A stretch of 60,208 nt of DNA from Enhydrobacter aerosaccus (GCA_903915535.1 CAIWTJ010000245.1:1-60208), one strand, 5' to 3'; numbered from the stretch's first letter, positions 44,531-54,125 are shown. Notes: generated by a model not told the origin, from the sequence alone. Numbers and translations are program-made.

Positions 44531-44601
44531 GCGGACCTCCCTGAAAATCCTGAGTGTCGGAAGCTATGGTAAACCCTTGTTCAGCTTTTAGGGAGCCGGG
44601 A

Positions 44602-45333
44602 ATGAACGATTTGAAAGGCCGTGTGGCCCTCGTGACGGGCGGCTCGCGTGGTATTGGCGCAGCCATTGCGATTTCGCTGGCCGAAGCGGGCGCATCCGTC
44701 GCGGTAAATTATCGCGAGAAGTCGGTGGAAGCCGAGGCCGTGGCCACGGGCATTCGCGATGCCGGCGGCAAGGCGATGATCATCGGGGCGGATGTCTCGA
44801 AAGCGGAGGAGGTCGCGCGCCTGGTCGCGGGAGTCGAAGCGGAGTTCGGGCAGGTCGACGTTCTGGTGAACAACGCCGGTATCGGACTGCTTCGCGGCAT
44901 CGACGATCTGACGGAGGCTGACTTCGATCTCACCATTGCCGTGAACCTCAAGTCGGCTTTCCTCTGCACGCAGCGCGTGATCCCCGCCATGCGCCAGAAG
45001 AAGTGGGGCCGCATCGTCAACATCTCCTCCGGCGCGGCACGTGGCGGCGGCGGCATCGGTCCGCACTACAACGCCTCGAAGGCCGGTATGGAGGGGCTGA
45101 CGCGCGGCTACGCGGCGCGGCTGGTGAAGGAGGGCATCACGGTGAACGCCGTGGCGCCGTCGCTGATCGAGACCGACATGGTGAAGCAGGGCCTCGCGTC
45201 GTCGCCGGCGCGCATCCCGCTCGGCCGCTTCGGCACGTCCGAGGAATGCGCGCAGGTGGTGATGATGCTGGTACGCACGGAGTACATGACCGGCCAGACC
45301 GTCGCGCTGAGCGGCGGCATGTCGTTCCTGTAG
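44602..45333 (+). CDS. Short-chain dehydrogenase/reductase, FabG-like
   Basis: 243 residues. VALVTGGSRGIG binds NADP(H), VLVNNAGIG follows, and the catalytic Ser, Tyr and Lys lie in NISSGAARGGGGIGPHYNASKAG. The C-terminus MTGQTVALSGGMSFL is FabG-like. It likely reduces a 3-oxoacyl or similar carbonyl. It is divergent from the LLM flavoenzyme and convergent with a lipoprotein gene 8 bases away. Confidence 0.88.
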   Translation: MNDLKGRVALVTGGSRGIGAAIAISLAEAGASVAVNYREKSVEAEAVATGIRDAGGKAMIIGADVSKAEEVARLVAGVEAEFGQVDVLVNNAGIGLLRGIDDLTEADFDLTIAVNLKSAFLCTQRVIPAMRQKKWGRIVNISSGAARGGGGIGPHYNASKAGMEGLTRGYAARLVKEGITVNAVAPSLIETDMVKQGLASSPARIPLGRFGTSEECAQVVMMLVRTEYMTGQTVALSGGMSFL

Positions 45334-45341
45334 GAGGCGGA

Positions 45342-45950
45342 TCAGAGTTTCCCGGCCACCGTCGGAGCGGAAAGCAACTGCTGCATTTTTTGCCCGAATG
45401 CGGCGACCGGGGCGGTGTCGCCGTTGGTGATGCCGGTACCGAGGTCGTCTTCGCCCTGGACCTGACTGTCGCCAATCGGCTTGCCACCGGCGTCCACCAC
45501 GTAGACGTGCAAATCGAACAGGAGCTTGGTGCGCATGTATTTGTCGCTCTTCCATTCTGAAACGACCACCAGCAACCCCTTGCCCTCAGGAGTGGCGAGC
45601 TTGGCCATTGCCGCCATGTCGCTCGTCGACGGAGGAAGCGGCGCGATGTTCACGGTCGCTCCCTTGGTGCGCAACGACGTAGCGACGGAATTGGCCATGT
45701 CGGTCGCCAGAGGCTGGCCGGACTTGGTGTTGACGTCGAATGGGTTGCCATAGCCGCCACGCGACAGGCCGGTGAAGGTCTCGGTTTTGTCGTGGCTGAG
45801 AACGTAGGGGCGGTGATCGACGACGGCGACGTTGATCGTCGCGCTCGTGGTGCTGACGTCGACGCGTGCGGAGTCGAATTCCTGTTTGCGCCCCACGGCA
45901 CATCCCGCCGACAGACTCGCCACGATCACAATGAACACAATCCGGCCCAA
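45342..45950 (-). CDS. Putative lipoprotein, TTG start
   Basis: 202 residues. The start TTG at 45950 is set by AAAGGAGGAAAGC directly before it. The signal peptide IVFIVIVASLSAGC ends in a lipobox with Cys17, so the mature protein is probably anchored to the outer membrane facing the periplasm. The body, with ATINVAVVDHRPYVLSHDKTETFTG and a later VVSEWKSDKYMRTKLLFDLHVYVVDAGG, is beta-rich. No family is firmly recognised. It lies 33 bases downstream of the hydrolase gene on the same strand. Confidence 0.7.
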   Translation of the reverse strand: MGRIVFIVIVASLSAGCAVGRKQEFDSARVDVSTTSATINVAVVDHRPYVLSHDKTETFTGLSRGGYGNPFDVNTKSGQPLATDMANSVATSLRTKGATVNIAPLPPSTSDMAAMAKLATPEGKGLLVVVSEWKSDKYMRTKLLFDLHVYVVDAGGKPIGDSQVQGEDDLGTGITNGDTAPVAAFGQKMQQLLSAPTVAGKL

Positions 45951-45983
45951 GCTTTCCTCCTTTACTGGTGGAAGAAGCCTAGC

Positions 45984-47480
45984 TCACTTCACCGCCTGCG
46001 TCGCCGCGGCCGCCGCGATGATGACGGCGGCATCGTCGGGCAGCAGGAAGCCCTCGGCTTCGAGACTGCGGGCGGCGATGCGGATGCGGTTCACGTAATC
46101 GTCGCGATTCTTGTAGCGCGCGGCGATCTTGGCGTCGTCGAAGGGCAGGAAGGCGCCGGCCAGGGCACAGCCGAACGTGGTGGGATCCTGTTGCGCCGCA
46201 TGGGCGCCGAGCGGCACGGCGACATCGGGCAGGCGCACGCCGCCCAGCACGTTGCCGTCGGCGTCGCGCTTGGGCCGCTGGATCACCGCCTTGGGCGAGG
46301 TCCTGGGCGCGGCCAGCACCTCGGGGTCGCCGGTCGCGGGCTCGAGCGGCATCAGGCGATTGGCGGGCGGCGTCGCATTGGCCGACACCCATTTGTCGAG
46401 GTGCAGCAGGGTGGCGCGCGACACCGGCATCCAGTCGAGCCGTTCACGCGGCAGCTTGCAGTCGGATTTCAGCAGCACGGCATGCGAGGCGCCCGCGATA
46501 TCGTACATGCGCACAGTCTCGGGGATCGCTTGCTCTCTGGTGCCGTCGTCGCCGGTGCGGCCCATCGAGGCGCGCAGGGACAGGAAGTCGGTCGTGCTGC
46601 TGATCATCACGATCTTGGGCGGCGTCTCCTTGCGCGCCGTCACCTTGGCCAGGATTTCGCCGATGGTGAAGGGGCCTTCGTGCACGCCCTTGAAGTCGGG
46701 GTCCTGGAAGCTCGGCGCGGCGTCGCCGCTCGATTGCGGTCCGGGCGAAGAGCGCAGGATCGGCAACAGGCCCGAGCCCGAGACGAAGATGTGCATGCCG
46801 TCGAACACGCGATGGCCATGAGTTTGGTTGAAGCCGTTCAGCAACAGCGTCTTGAGGAAGCGGCCGCTTTGCGATTTGCCGCTGGCCAGCGTGTGCTTGA
46901 TCGCGCCCTTCAGCGGGTTGTCGCCCTGCGCCCGGGCGAAGTAGTCGCCGGCATCGCGCATGATGGCGAAGCCCGCGCCCTCGACATACTGCGTCTTGCC
47001 GGCGGCATCGACGAAGGTCGGCAGTTGCGCGCCCTTGCCCAGTTCCCAGCCGACTTCGGCCAGGGCGAAGCCGCGATCCTGGAGAAAGCCCGTGCCCTGC
47101 GCCAGCGTGCCGGACTCGAACGGCTCGTCGCGGGGGCTGTTGTAGAGCGCGATGCCGTAGACACGGCCGCGGTTCGGCACGTCGACGATCAGGGTGCCGT
47201 TGCCCCTCGACGGCGTGGCGGGCATCAGCAGCATGATGTCGGAGCTGTACTCGACCATGCCGCGCGCGTTGGGCTTCACCTTGTCGATGTCCGGGATGGC
47301 TTCCTTGGGCGAGAGCTCGCCGTGCAGTTTGCCTTTCCAGAGCACGTACTCGCCCGGGCGGAACGTGCCGTAGGACTCCTTGCTGGTGATCTCCAGCCGC
47401 GTGACGTCGGCGCAGGCGGGAAGCGCGATGGCCAGGCTGAGCGCCGTGGCAGCGAAACAACCGAGAAAGAGGCGCTGCAC
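45984..47480 (-). CDS. Exported alpha/beta-hydrolase-domain protein
   Basis: 498 residues from the GTG at 47480, which has a GAGGAAA site; the frame continues upstream without support. A signal peptide (LFLGCFAATALSLAIALPACADV) directs export. The nucleophile elbow is GKSQSGRFLKTLLLNGFNQ in the middle, and KIVMISSTTDFLSLRASMG and GASHAVL supply likely later catalytic residues. Such large exported hydrolases are of unknown substrate. It is divergent from the Bug-type binding protein. Confidence 0.75.
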   Translation of the reverse strand: MQRLFLGCFAATALSLAIALPACADVTRLEITSKESYGTFRPGEYVLWKGKLHGELSPKEAIPDIDKVKPNARGMVEYSSDIMLLMPATPSRGNGTLIVDVPNRGRVYGIALYNSPRDEPFESGTLAQGTGFLQDRGFALAEVGWELGKGAQLPTFVDAAGKTQYVEGAGFAIMRDAGDYFARAQGDNPLKGAIKHTLASGKSQSGRFLKTLLLNGFNQTHGHRVFDGMHIFVSGSGLLPILRSSPGPQSSGDAAPSFQDPDFKGVHEGPFTIGEILAKVTARKETPPKIVMISSTTDFLSLRASMGRTGDDGTREQAIPETVRMYDIAGASHAVLLKSDCKLPRERLDWMPVSRATLLHLDKWVSANATPPANRLMPLEPATGDPEVLAAPRTSPKAVIQRPKRDADGNVLGGVRLPDVAVPLGAHAAQQDPTTFGCALAGAFLPFDDAKIAARYKNRDDYVNRIRIAARSLEAEGFLLPDDAAVIIAAAAATQAVK

Positions 47481-47503
47481 TGGTTTCCTCCGGGATTTAT
47501 GAT

Positions 47504-47515
47504 CTTTGGCCAAAG
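47504..47515. promoter_or_regulatory. 12-bp palindrome CTTTGGCCAAAG between divergent genes
   Basis: A perfect palindrome lies 24 bases from the hydrolase start and 34 from the binding-protein start. Its position suits a shared operator. No adjacent regulator gene is seen. Confidence 0.35.
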
Positions 47516-47548
47516 CCTAGCGCACAAAGATCGGGGAGGATCGGTGAA

Positions 47549-48520
47549 ATGAACGTGATCGGACGGCGTCTCGCCCTTGCGCTCGCTCTGCAGTGTGTCG
47601 CGGCCTCGGCCTTTGCCGCCGACTATCCCGGCAAGCCGATCCGGCTGGTCGTGCCCTATGCGCCGGGCGGCGGCGCCGACGGCGTGGCGCGCATCATCGC
47701 CAAGAAGATGAGCGAGAACATCGGCCAGCCGATCGTGATCGACAACAAGGGCGGCGCTGGCTCGATCCTGGGCACCGACATCGTGGCCAAGGCCGAGCCC
47801 GACGGTTACACGCTGTTGCTCGGCCAGTCCGGCCCGATCTCGATCAACCCCGCGATCTACAAGAGCCTACCCTACGATCCGGTGAAGGACTTCGCGCCGA
47901 TCTCGATGACCACCGCGTACCCATACATCCTCGTCGTCAATCCCGACCTTCCGGCGAAATCGCTGCAGGAATTGGTGGCGCTGGCCAAGAGCAAGCCGGG
48001 TGCGTTGAACTACGGCTCGACCGGCGTAGGTGCTGCCAACCATCTCGTGTCGGAGATGTTCAGTTCGAAGGCCGGCCTCAAGATGACCCATGTGCCCTAT
48101 CGCGGCACGGCGCTGGCGGTGGGCGACCTGCTGAGCGGACAGCTCAGCATGGTGTTCGGCGATCCCATCAGCGTGCTGTCGCAGATGAAGGCGGGAAAGC
48201 TACGTGCGCTCGCGGTAACCAGCCTGCAGCGCTCGCCCGTCGCGCCGGAAGTGCCGACGATGGCGGAGAGCGGGTATCCGGGCTTCGAAGCGCTGGCGTG
48301 GCACGGGATCCTGGCGCCCGCAAAGACGCCGCCCGAGATCGTGAAGAAGCTGAACGAGGAAGTCGTGAAGGCGCTTGCCGACCCCACGACAAAGAAACTG
48401 CTCGAGGATCAGGCGATGCAGACGGTGGGCAGCACTCCGGCCGATTTCGCCTCCTTCATCCAGAAGGACATTGTCCTCTGGAAGGGTGTGGCCACGTCGG
48501 CGAACGTTACTGTGGAGTAG
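47549..48520 (+). CDS. Tripartite tricarboxylate transporter substrate-binding protein (Bug/TctC family)
   Basis: 323 residues. A signal peptide (ALALALQCVAASAFAA) is followed by DYPGKPIRLVVPYAPGGGADGVARIIA, the family hallmark, and by KAEPDGYTLLLGQSG and PGALNYGSTGVGAANHLVSEMF. It would capture a carboxylate or related compound in the periplasm. No TctA/TctB membrane genes are beside it, as is common for orphan Bug proteins. Its 3' end overlaps the convergent MmgE/PrpD gene by 14 bases. Confidence 0.93.
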   Translation: MNVIGRRLALALALQCVAASAFAADYPGKPIRLVVPYAPGGGADGVARIIAKKMSENIGQPIVIDNKGGAGSILGTDIVAKAEPDGYTLLLGQSGPISINPAIYKSLPYDPVKDFAPISMTTAYPYILVVNPDLPAKSLQELVALAKSKPGALNYGSTGVGAANHLVSEMFSSKAGLKMTHVPYRGTALAVGDLLSGQLSMVFGDPISVLSQMKAGKLRALAVTSLQRSPVAPEVPTMAESGYPGFEALAWHGILAPAKTPPEIVKKLNEEVVKALADPTTKKLLEDQAMQTVGSTPADFASFIQKDIVLWKGVATSANVTVE

Positions 48521-49862
48521 CGAGCTTCGCCAAGGTCGACACGTCGCCGGCCTTGTCGAGCGACCACACGGCATCGATCAGCGGCTGGATGTCGTGCCTG
48601 GCGTTCCAGCTCTGGGCCTCGTCGCGCAATTTCCGCTCGATCTCGGAGTCCTTGAGCGGGTTGGCGGCGCTGCCTTTGGCCGCCTGCGTCGACATCTTGT
48701 GGACCTTGCCGTCGGCGGTCGTGAATTCCATGTCGACCGCGATCGTCGAGATCTTCGCGTCGCCGGCGACCGAGATGCGCTTGCGCATCGCGCTCACCCT
48801 GGGATCGTTCACGCAGGCGTCGGTGAACTGTTCGAGGCCGGCCTTGCCCAGCACGAGCGCGGCGGCGACCGCATGCTGCAGGCTGACCTGGCTTTCGCGG
48901 CCCGTCGCGACCTCGGGACGGTCGGTGCGCTGGACGAGCAGCGGATTGCCGCGCGCCATGACTTTCTCGACGACAGCGCCGGGGTTCTGCTTGCGCCAAT
49001 CGAGCGCGAGGTCGAGCAGGGGGTGGATCACGAAGCCTGCCGGATAGGGCTTGATCGAATTGTTCGCGACTTCCCACGTCTTGCCCAGGCCATCGAGCAG
49101 CGCACTCCAGTTCGGCGGCTCGCCCATAGCGGCAAGAAAGCCCTGAGGTCCCGCGATCGGTTCGGGTGGCCCTTCGAAGCCCTTCTCGGCGAGCAGGGCG
49201 GAGAAGAGCCCGTTGCGCGCGGCATTGCCCACCGAGACGCTCTTCGCGGGCCAGCCGAGGCACTCGCAGAGCCCCGCGGACTGCGTCGAGGCATTGCCCA
49301 GCGCCCAGACGATCTGGGCCTCGCTGAGCTTCAGCAGCTTCGCGGCACCTGCGGCCGCACCGAACACGCCGCAGGTCGAGGTGATGTGCCAGCCCTTGGG
49401 ATAGTGCCCGGGTGATACAGCGCCGCCGACGCGGCATTCGATCTCGAAGCCCAGGATGAACGCCAGCAGAAATTCAGGGCCCGTTACCTCGCGCAATTCG
49501 GCGACGGCCAGCACGGCGGGGGCGAGCGGCGACGTCGGATGCACGACGGTCGGCAGATGCGTGTCGCAATAGTCGAACACATTGGCGCCGGCCGCGTTCA
49601 GGAAGGCGGCGCTCAACGCGTCGATGCGCTCGCTGCGTCCCACGATCGTGGCCTGCCTGCCGCCGGAGAATTCCGACAGCGACTTCAGCGCCATGTCGAT
49701 CGGCGCGGTGCGGCAGCCGGCAATCGCCACGGCGAAGAAGTTCAGCAGCGCGCGCTTGGCTTCGTGGCGGACGCTGTCCGGGATATCTTGCCATTTGGTC
49801 TGCGCAACGAAACGGGCGAGGGTGGGGGTAACCCCTTGCCGGGGCAATTGATTGGGCAACAT
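48507..49862 (-). CDS. MmgE/PrpD family protein
   Basis: 451 residues. HEAKRALLNFFAVAIAGCR, NAAGANVFDYCDTHLPTVVHPTSPLAPAVLA and GWHITSTCGVFGAAAGAAKLL are typical of the 2-methylcitrate dehydratase/cis-aconitate decarboxylase family. A specific reaction cannot be assigned; many members accompany Bug proteins and act on imported carboxylates. No prpB/prpC neighbours are present. It is convergent with the Bug gene (14-base overlap). Confidence 0.88.
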   Translation of the reverse strand: MLPNQLPRQGVTPTLARFVAQTKWQDIPDSVRHEAKRALLNFFAVAIAGCRTAPIDMALKSLSEFSGGRQATIVGRSERIDALSAAFLNAAGANVFDYCDTHLPTVVHPTSPLAPAVLAVAELREVTGPEFLLAFILGFEIECRVGGAVSPGHYPKGWHITSTCGVFGAAAGAAKLLKLSEAQIVWALGNASTQSAGLCECLGWPAKSVSVGNAARNGLFSALLAEKGFEGPPEPIAGPQGFLAAMGEPPNWSALLDGLGKTWEVANNSIKPYPAGFVIHPLLDLALDWRKQNPGAVVEKVMARGNPLLVQRTDRPEVATGRESQVSLQHAVAAALVLGKAGLEQFTDACVNDPRVSAMRKRISVAGDAKISTIAVDMEFTTADGKVHKMSTQAAKGSAANPLKDSEIERKLRDEAQSWNARHDIQPLIDAVWSLDKAGDVSTLAKLATPQ

Positions 49863-49925
49863 GCGCGGAGATTACGCGGTGTCGCCGCCATTCACCACGG
49901 AACGCTTTCGGGATACGGTGCGATC

Positions 49926-50300
49926 ATGCCCATTCGACTCGATGTATTTGCCCCCGATCGCCTCGTGATAGGCGTCGCCGTGGACAGGATCACCCTGGCC
50001 GACCTCGTGGACTTCCTGCGCCGGATTCAGGAAGGCCAACTCCATCGCTTCCGCAAGATCATCGATATCGCCAACGCGCAGCCCGACATCACGCCGGAGG
50101 AACTCACCGCCTTCAGTGAAGGGCTCCGCGCGGCGCTCAGGGACACGCCGCGCGGGGCGCTGGCGATCGTGGCGAACGAAAAGCTCGATCAGCTCGCGCG
50201 CCTGTTCAGCGGCGTCACCGGCGCGGAACGGCCGGCCAACGTGTTCCGCAGCATCCATGAGGCGCGGAAATGGCTGAACACCAACGCCTTCCCGCGCTGA
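49926..50300 (+). CDS. Hypothetical protein, STAS/SpoIIAA-like fold suggested
   Basis: 124 residues. Alternating strands and helices (RLVIGVAVDRITLADLVDFLRRI, then RFRKIIDIANAQPDITPEELTAFSEGLR, then GALAIVANEKLDQLARLFSG) read like a STAS/SpoIIAA-like domain, and no catalytic motif is visible. It is divergent from MmgE/PrpD with a 63-base gap and converges on the acyl-CoA synthetase gene with a 4-base gap. Function unknown. Confidence 0.55.
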   Translation: MPIRLDVFAPDRLVIGVAVDRITLADLVDFLRRIQEGQLHRFRKIIDIANAQPDITPEELTAFSEGLRAALRDTPRGALAIVANEKLDQLARLFSGVTGAERPANVFRSIHEARKWLNTNAFPR

Positions 50301-50304
50301 GCCG

Positions 50305-52002
50305 CTAGCCCAGTACGTCCTTCTCGCTGAACTCCACGCCGCGCGTCACCTCGGGCGCCGAGCCTTCGTACTCGACCTTGCGCAGCTGGTTGCGCCGGAT
50401 CTTGCCCGAGATCGTCTTGGGAAGTTCCTTCACGAACTCGAGCCGGCGGATGCGCTTGAACGGCGCCAGCTTGGTGTTGGTGTAGTTGAGGATCGAGGCC
50501 GCGGTCTCCTTGGTGGGTGGCGTCGCGCCCACGAGCAGGATGAAGGCCTTGGGCACCGAGAGGCGAATGTCGTCGGGCGAGGGCACGATCGCGGCTTCGG
50601 CCACGGCGTCGTGCTCGATCAGCACGCTTTCCAGCTCGAACGGGCTGATGCGGTAGTCGGACGATTTGAACACGTCGTCGGCGCGGCCCACGAAGGTGAG
50701 ATAGCCGTCGGCGTCGAGGCTCGCGACGTCGCCGGTGCGGTAGACCCTGTCGTTGATGCCCGCGAGCTTGCCCTGATCGTCGGCGTAACCCTGCATCAGG
50801 CCGGCTGGACGTTCGTCGTTGAGGTCGAGGCAGATCTCGCCTTCCTTGGCCGGCATGCCGTCGGGATCGAGCAGCAGCACGCGATAGCCCGGCAGCGGCC
50901 GGCCCATCGAACCCGCCTTGACCGGCTGGCCGGGCGGGTTGGCGATCTGCGCCGTGGTCTCGGTCTGGCCGTAGCCGTCACGGATCGTGAGGCCCCAGCC
51001 TTCCTGGACCTGGGCGATGACCTCGGGATTGAGCGGTTCGCCCGCGCCGCAGACTTCGCGCAGGGCAAGCTTCGAGGCCTTCAGGTCTTCCTGGATCAGC
51101 AGACGCCACACGGTGGGCGGGGCGCAGAAGGTCGTGACCTTGCAGCGCTCGAGCACGCCCAGCAGCCCCTTGGCGTTGAACGGGGCCTGGTTGACCATCA
51201 GCACGGTTGCGCCCGCGTTCCACGGCGCGAAGAAGGTGCTCCAGGCATGCTTGGCCCAGCCGGGCGAGGAGATGTTGACGTGCACGTCGCCGGGTTTCAG
51301 TCCCAGCCAGTACATCGTCGAGAGCGCGCCCACCGGATAGGAGCGGTGGCTGTGACGCACCAGCTTGGGCTTCGCGGTCGTACCCGAAGTGAAATAAAGC
51401 AGCAGCGGGTCGTCGGCGTTGGTTGGGCCGTCGATCTTGAAATCGGCTGGGGATTTATAGGCGTCGCCGAGCGGCTTCCAGCCGTCGAACTTCTTGTCGC
51501 TGGTCGTGATCTTCACGACGCCGTCGAGCTTGAGGCCGGCGCATTTCGGGATCTGCTGCTCGTCGGCCACGATCATCTTCGCACGGCCGCGCTCGACGCG
51601 GTCGGCGAGTTCGTCGGCGGTCAGAAGCGTCGTCGCCGGAATGACCACGACGCCGAGCTTCATCGCCGCCAGCATGATCTCCCACAGGGGCGCCACGTTG
51701 TTCAACACCAGCAGCAGGTGATCGCCGCGCTTGAGGCCTAGCCCGCGCAGGTAGTTGGCGACCTGGTTGGAGCGCGTCGACAGCTCCGCAAAGGTGAGCC
51801 TGGTCTCTTCGCCCGAGGCGACATCGACGATCCAAAGGCCGCAGCGGTCCTTGCTTTCGGGGGCGCGGGCGAGCTCCGCGTCGAACCAGTCGAGCGCCCA
51901 ATTGAAGGCCACGGGCTCGGGCCATTTGAAGCCCGCCATCGCGGCGGCGTAGTTCGTGCGGTTGGCGAGCAGGAATTCGCGCGCCTCTTTGAATGTCGGC
52001 AT
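50305..52002 (-). CDS. Acyl-CoA synthetase (AMP-forming), benzoate-CoA ligase-like
   Basis: 565 residues from the ATG at 52002 (AAGGAA site upstream). The AMP-binding P-loop LLYFTSGTTAKPKLV, the RDGYGQTET motif, YRTGDVASLDADGYLTFVGRADDVFKSSDYRISPFELE and the catalytic Lys region KELPKTISGKIRR are all intact. It activates a carboxylic acid to the CoA ester; the closest group by feel is the medium-chain/aryl type. It is the last gene of an operon with an SDR and a small membrane-anchored protein. Confidence 0.9.
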   Translation of the reverse strand: MPTFKEAREFLLANRTNYAAAMAGFKWPEPVAFNWALDWFDAELARAPESKDRCGLWIVDVASGEETRLTFAELSTRSNQVANYLRGLGLKRGDHLLLVLNNVAPLWEIMLAAMKLGVVVIPATTLLTADELADRVERGRAKMIVADEQQIPKCAGLKLDGVVKITTSDKKFDGWKPLGDAYKSPADFKIDGPTNADDPLLLYFTSGTTAKPKLVRHSHRSYPVGALSTMYWLGLKPGDVHVNISSPGWAKHAWSTFFAPWNAGATVLMVNQAPFNAKGLLGVLERCKVTTFCAPPTVWRLLIQEDLKASKLALREVCGAGEPLNPEVIAQVQEGWGLTIRDGYGQTETTAQIANPPGQPVKAGSMGRPLPGYRVLLLDPDGMPAKEGEICLDLNDERPAGLMQGYADDQGKLAGINDRVYRTGDVASLDADGYLTFVGRADDVFKSSDYRISPFELESVLIEHDAVAEAAIVPSPDDIRLSVPKAFILLVGATPPTKETAASILNYTNTKLAPFKRIRRLEFVKELPKTISGKIRRNQLRKVEYEGSAPEVTRGVEFSEKDVLG

Positions 52003-52022
52003 TTTTGTTTCCTTCCCTTGGC

Positions 52023-52517
52023 CTATTCCTGCACCGGCGGCCCTTCGAAGGAAAGAGGCGCATCGGCGGCGGGGCGTGTCTTGACGTCGAGGCGCGCGCA
52101 GCCCGCGTTCAGACCGTCGGCCGGCCCCTTGTCGGTCGGCGCCACGAACAGCGCCGCGACCTTGATGTCGCCGACCTTGAGCCGCGCCTCGCTCAGCCAG
52201 CGCGTCGCGCGAATCGAGGCGCCGGCCTTGTCCATGCGCAGCCAGCCGCACAGCAGTGCGCTTTCTCCCGACACGTCGATGCGCACGAAGGCCTGGTCCT
52301 TGCCGTCGAAAGCGCCGGCGCGGCTGGCGACATGCCAGCTGAAGGGCACCGCGCGGTAGAGCTTGGCGTCCTCCGCCGACACGTCGATCTTGCCGACATA
52401 GTCCGATTTCGTGAGCACGCCATGGTTACGCCAGTTCTCGGCGGCTACGGCGCCGAGCACCAAGGCTCCGACGCCGAGCGCGGGCATCAGGAGCTTCGAG
52501 TTGAGCGGAAATCTCAT
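52023..52517 (-). CDS. Hypothetical protein with N-terminal membrane anchor
   Basis: 164 residues. A hydrophobic segment (LLMPALGVGALVLGAVAA, about residues 9-26) is probably a signal anchor, and the rest is soluble and periplasmic. LYRAVPFSWHVASRAGAFDGKDQAFVRIDVSG and LLCGWLRMDKAG have no recognised family. It overlaps the SDR stop by ATGA and lies 20 bases before the synthetase gene, so all three are cotranscribed. Confidence 0.6.
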   Translation of the reverse strand: MRFPLNSKLLMPALGVGALVLGAVAAENWRNHGVLTKSDYVGKIDVSAEDAKLYRAVPFSWHVASRAGAFDGKDQAFVRIDVSGESALLCGWLRMDKAGASIRATRWLSEARLKVGDIKVAALFVAPTDKGPADGLNAGCARLDVKTRPAADAPLSFEGPPVQE

Positions 52518-53278
52518 GCCAGGATCGTGGTCAACCCGCCGTCGACCACCAGCGTGTGCCCGGTGATGTAGGCGCCCGCGTCGGACGCGAGCAGCAGCAG
52601 GGCGCCCCGCAGGTCATGCGGCGTGCCCCAGCGGCCGGCCGCGGTGCGCTGCTCCAGCATTGCGCCGAATTCCTTGTTCTTCTGCAGGGGCACGTTCAGC
52701 TCGGTGCGGATATAGCCCGGCGCGATCGCATTGGCCGTGACGTGCGGGCCGTACTCGGCGGCCAGGTTCTTGGTGAGGCCGACCAGCCCGTGCTTGGCCG
52801 AAACGTAGCCCGCGACCGAGGCGCGGCCGAGCACCGCCATCACCGAGGAGATGTTGACGATGCGACCGTACTCGCGCGCCAGCATGTGACGGCCGACCTC
52901 GCGCGATACGACGAACTGTCCGATCAGGTCGGTCTCGATGACCTTGCGGAAATCCGGCGTCGCAGTGTCGACGATGTTCTCGCGATGGATGACGCCCGCG
53001 TTGTTGACCAGCACGTCGATGCGCCTGTGCTTGCGGATCACGGCGCGGATCTGCGCGACGGTCGCCTTCTCGTCGGTGATGTCGAGCGGCACGACGAAGG
53101 CCTTGCCCTTCTTCCGGGTGATCGCCTTGGCGGTTGCCTCGAGGTCCTTCACGCTGCGGCCTGCGCACAGCACCGTGGCGCCCGCTTCCGCGAGGCAAAC
53201 CGTCATATCGCGGCCAAGGCCGCGGGACGCGCCGGTGACGAGCGCGATCTTGTTCTTGAGCGAAAACAGGTCTGCCAT
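52514..53278 (-). CDS. Short-chain dehydrogenase/reductase, gluconate-5-dehydrogenase-like
   Basis: 254 residues. IALVTGASRGLGRDM binds the nucleotide; VLVNNAGVIHRENI and the catalytic SSVMAVLGRASVAGYVSAKHGL follow; the C-terminus is ITGHTLVVDGGLTTILA. The general look is that of sugar-acid or acyl SDRs. No clear ribosome-binding site precedes the ATG. First gene of the operon with the anchored protein and the acyl-CoA synthetase; divergent from another SDR 51 bases away. Confidence 0.85.
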   Translation of the reverse strand: MADLFSLKNKIALVTGASRGLGRDMTVCLAEAGATVLCAGRSVKDLEATAKAITRKKGKAFVVPLDITDEKATVAQIRAVIRKHRRIDVLVNNAGVIHRENIVDTATPDFRKVIETDLIGQFVVSREVGRHMLAREYGRIVNISSVMAVLGRASVAGYVSAKHGLVGLTKNLAAEYGPHVTANAIAPGYIRTELNVPLQKNKEFGAMLEQRTAAGRWGTPHDLRGALLLLASDAGAYITGHTLVVDGGLTTILA

Positions 53279-53329
53279 GGGGTGCTATCCTAGCCTATGT
53301 AAGGCGGGACAACCTACGGGGAGAAGAAC

Positions 53330-54121
53330 ATGGCCAAGGTGGCAATCGTGACGGGATCGGCGACGGGGCTGGGGGCTGCGTGCGCGGTCGATCTCGCGGG
53401 GCGCGGCTGGAACGTCGCGATCAACTATACCAAGAGCAAGAAGGAAGCCGACGAGACCTATGCTGCCGTGAAGGCCAAGGGCGTCGACGCGATCCTGGTG
53501 CAGGCCGACATGGGGCAGGATGCCGACTGCAAAAAGCTCGCGGCAGAGACGCTGAAGAAATGGGGCCGCATCGACGGCCTCGTGAACAACGCGGGCACCA
53601 CCAAGTTCCAGAGCCAGGGCGATCTCGACGGCGTGTCGGCGGAAGACTTCGACCGCATCCTGCGCGTGAACGTCACCGGCCCCTACATGATGAGCCGTGC
53701 CGTGTATCCCACGATGAAGAAGCAGTGGGATGAGAAGCAGGAGCGCGGCTCGATCGTGAACATCTCCTCTATCGCGGGCGTGATGGGCGTGGGCACCTCG
53801 ATCCCCTACGCCGCGTCGAAGGGCGCGTTGAACACGCTCACCTTGTCGCTGGCACGCTGGTTCGGACCGGCGGTGCGCGTGAACACGGTGTGCCCGGGCT
53901 TCATCCAGACGCGCTGGCTGCTGGGCGCACTCGGCCAGGAGAACTACGAGAAACTGCGCGACGCGCAGGAACAGACGACGCCGCTGCGCCAGGCCGGCAC
54001 GCCCGAGCAGATGGCGGAGGCGGTGATCTTTTTCCTGACCAGCGCCAGCAACATCACCGGCGAATTCCTGATCGTCGACGCCGGCACCCATCTCGGCGGC
54101 CTGCCGATGAAGGGGCGCTAG
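53330..54121 (+). CDS. Short-chain dehydrogenase/reductase
   Basis: 263 residues. KVAIVTGSATGLGAACAVDLAGRGWNV binds NAD(P); GLVNNAGTTKF and the catalytic SSIAGVMGVGTSIPYAASKGALN follow; ITGEFLIVDAGTHLGGLPMKGR ends the protein. The start has GGGGAGAAG upstream. The gene is followed after 4 bases by a DUF1330 protein, a frequent neighbour of oxidoreductases of unknown role. Confidence 0.87.
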   Translation: MAKVAIVTGSATGLGAACAVDLAGRGWNVAINYTKSKKEADETYAAVKAKGVDAILVQADMGQDADCKKLAAETLKKWGRIDGLVNNAGTTKFQSQGDLDGVSAEDFDRILRVNVTGPYMMSRAVYPTMKKQWDEKQERGSIVNISSIAGVMGVGTSIPYAASKGALNTLTLSLARWFGPAVRVNTVCPGFIQTRWLLGALGQENYEKLRDAQEQTTPLRQAGTPEQMAEAVIFFLTSASNITGEFLIVDAGTHLGGLPMKGR

Positions 54122-54125
54122 GCGC

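Noticed and set aside
42062..44572. An 836-codon open frame on the plus strand
   Set aside because: It is antisense to the amidohydrolase and LLM flavoenzyme genes, both of which have clear family motifs, and its translation is low-complexity Arg/Leu/Ala/Gly/His sequence.
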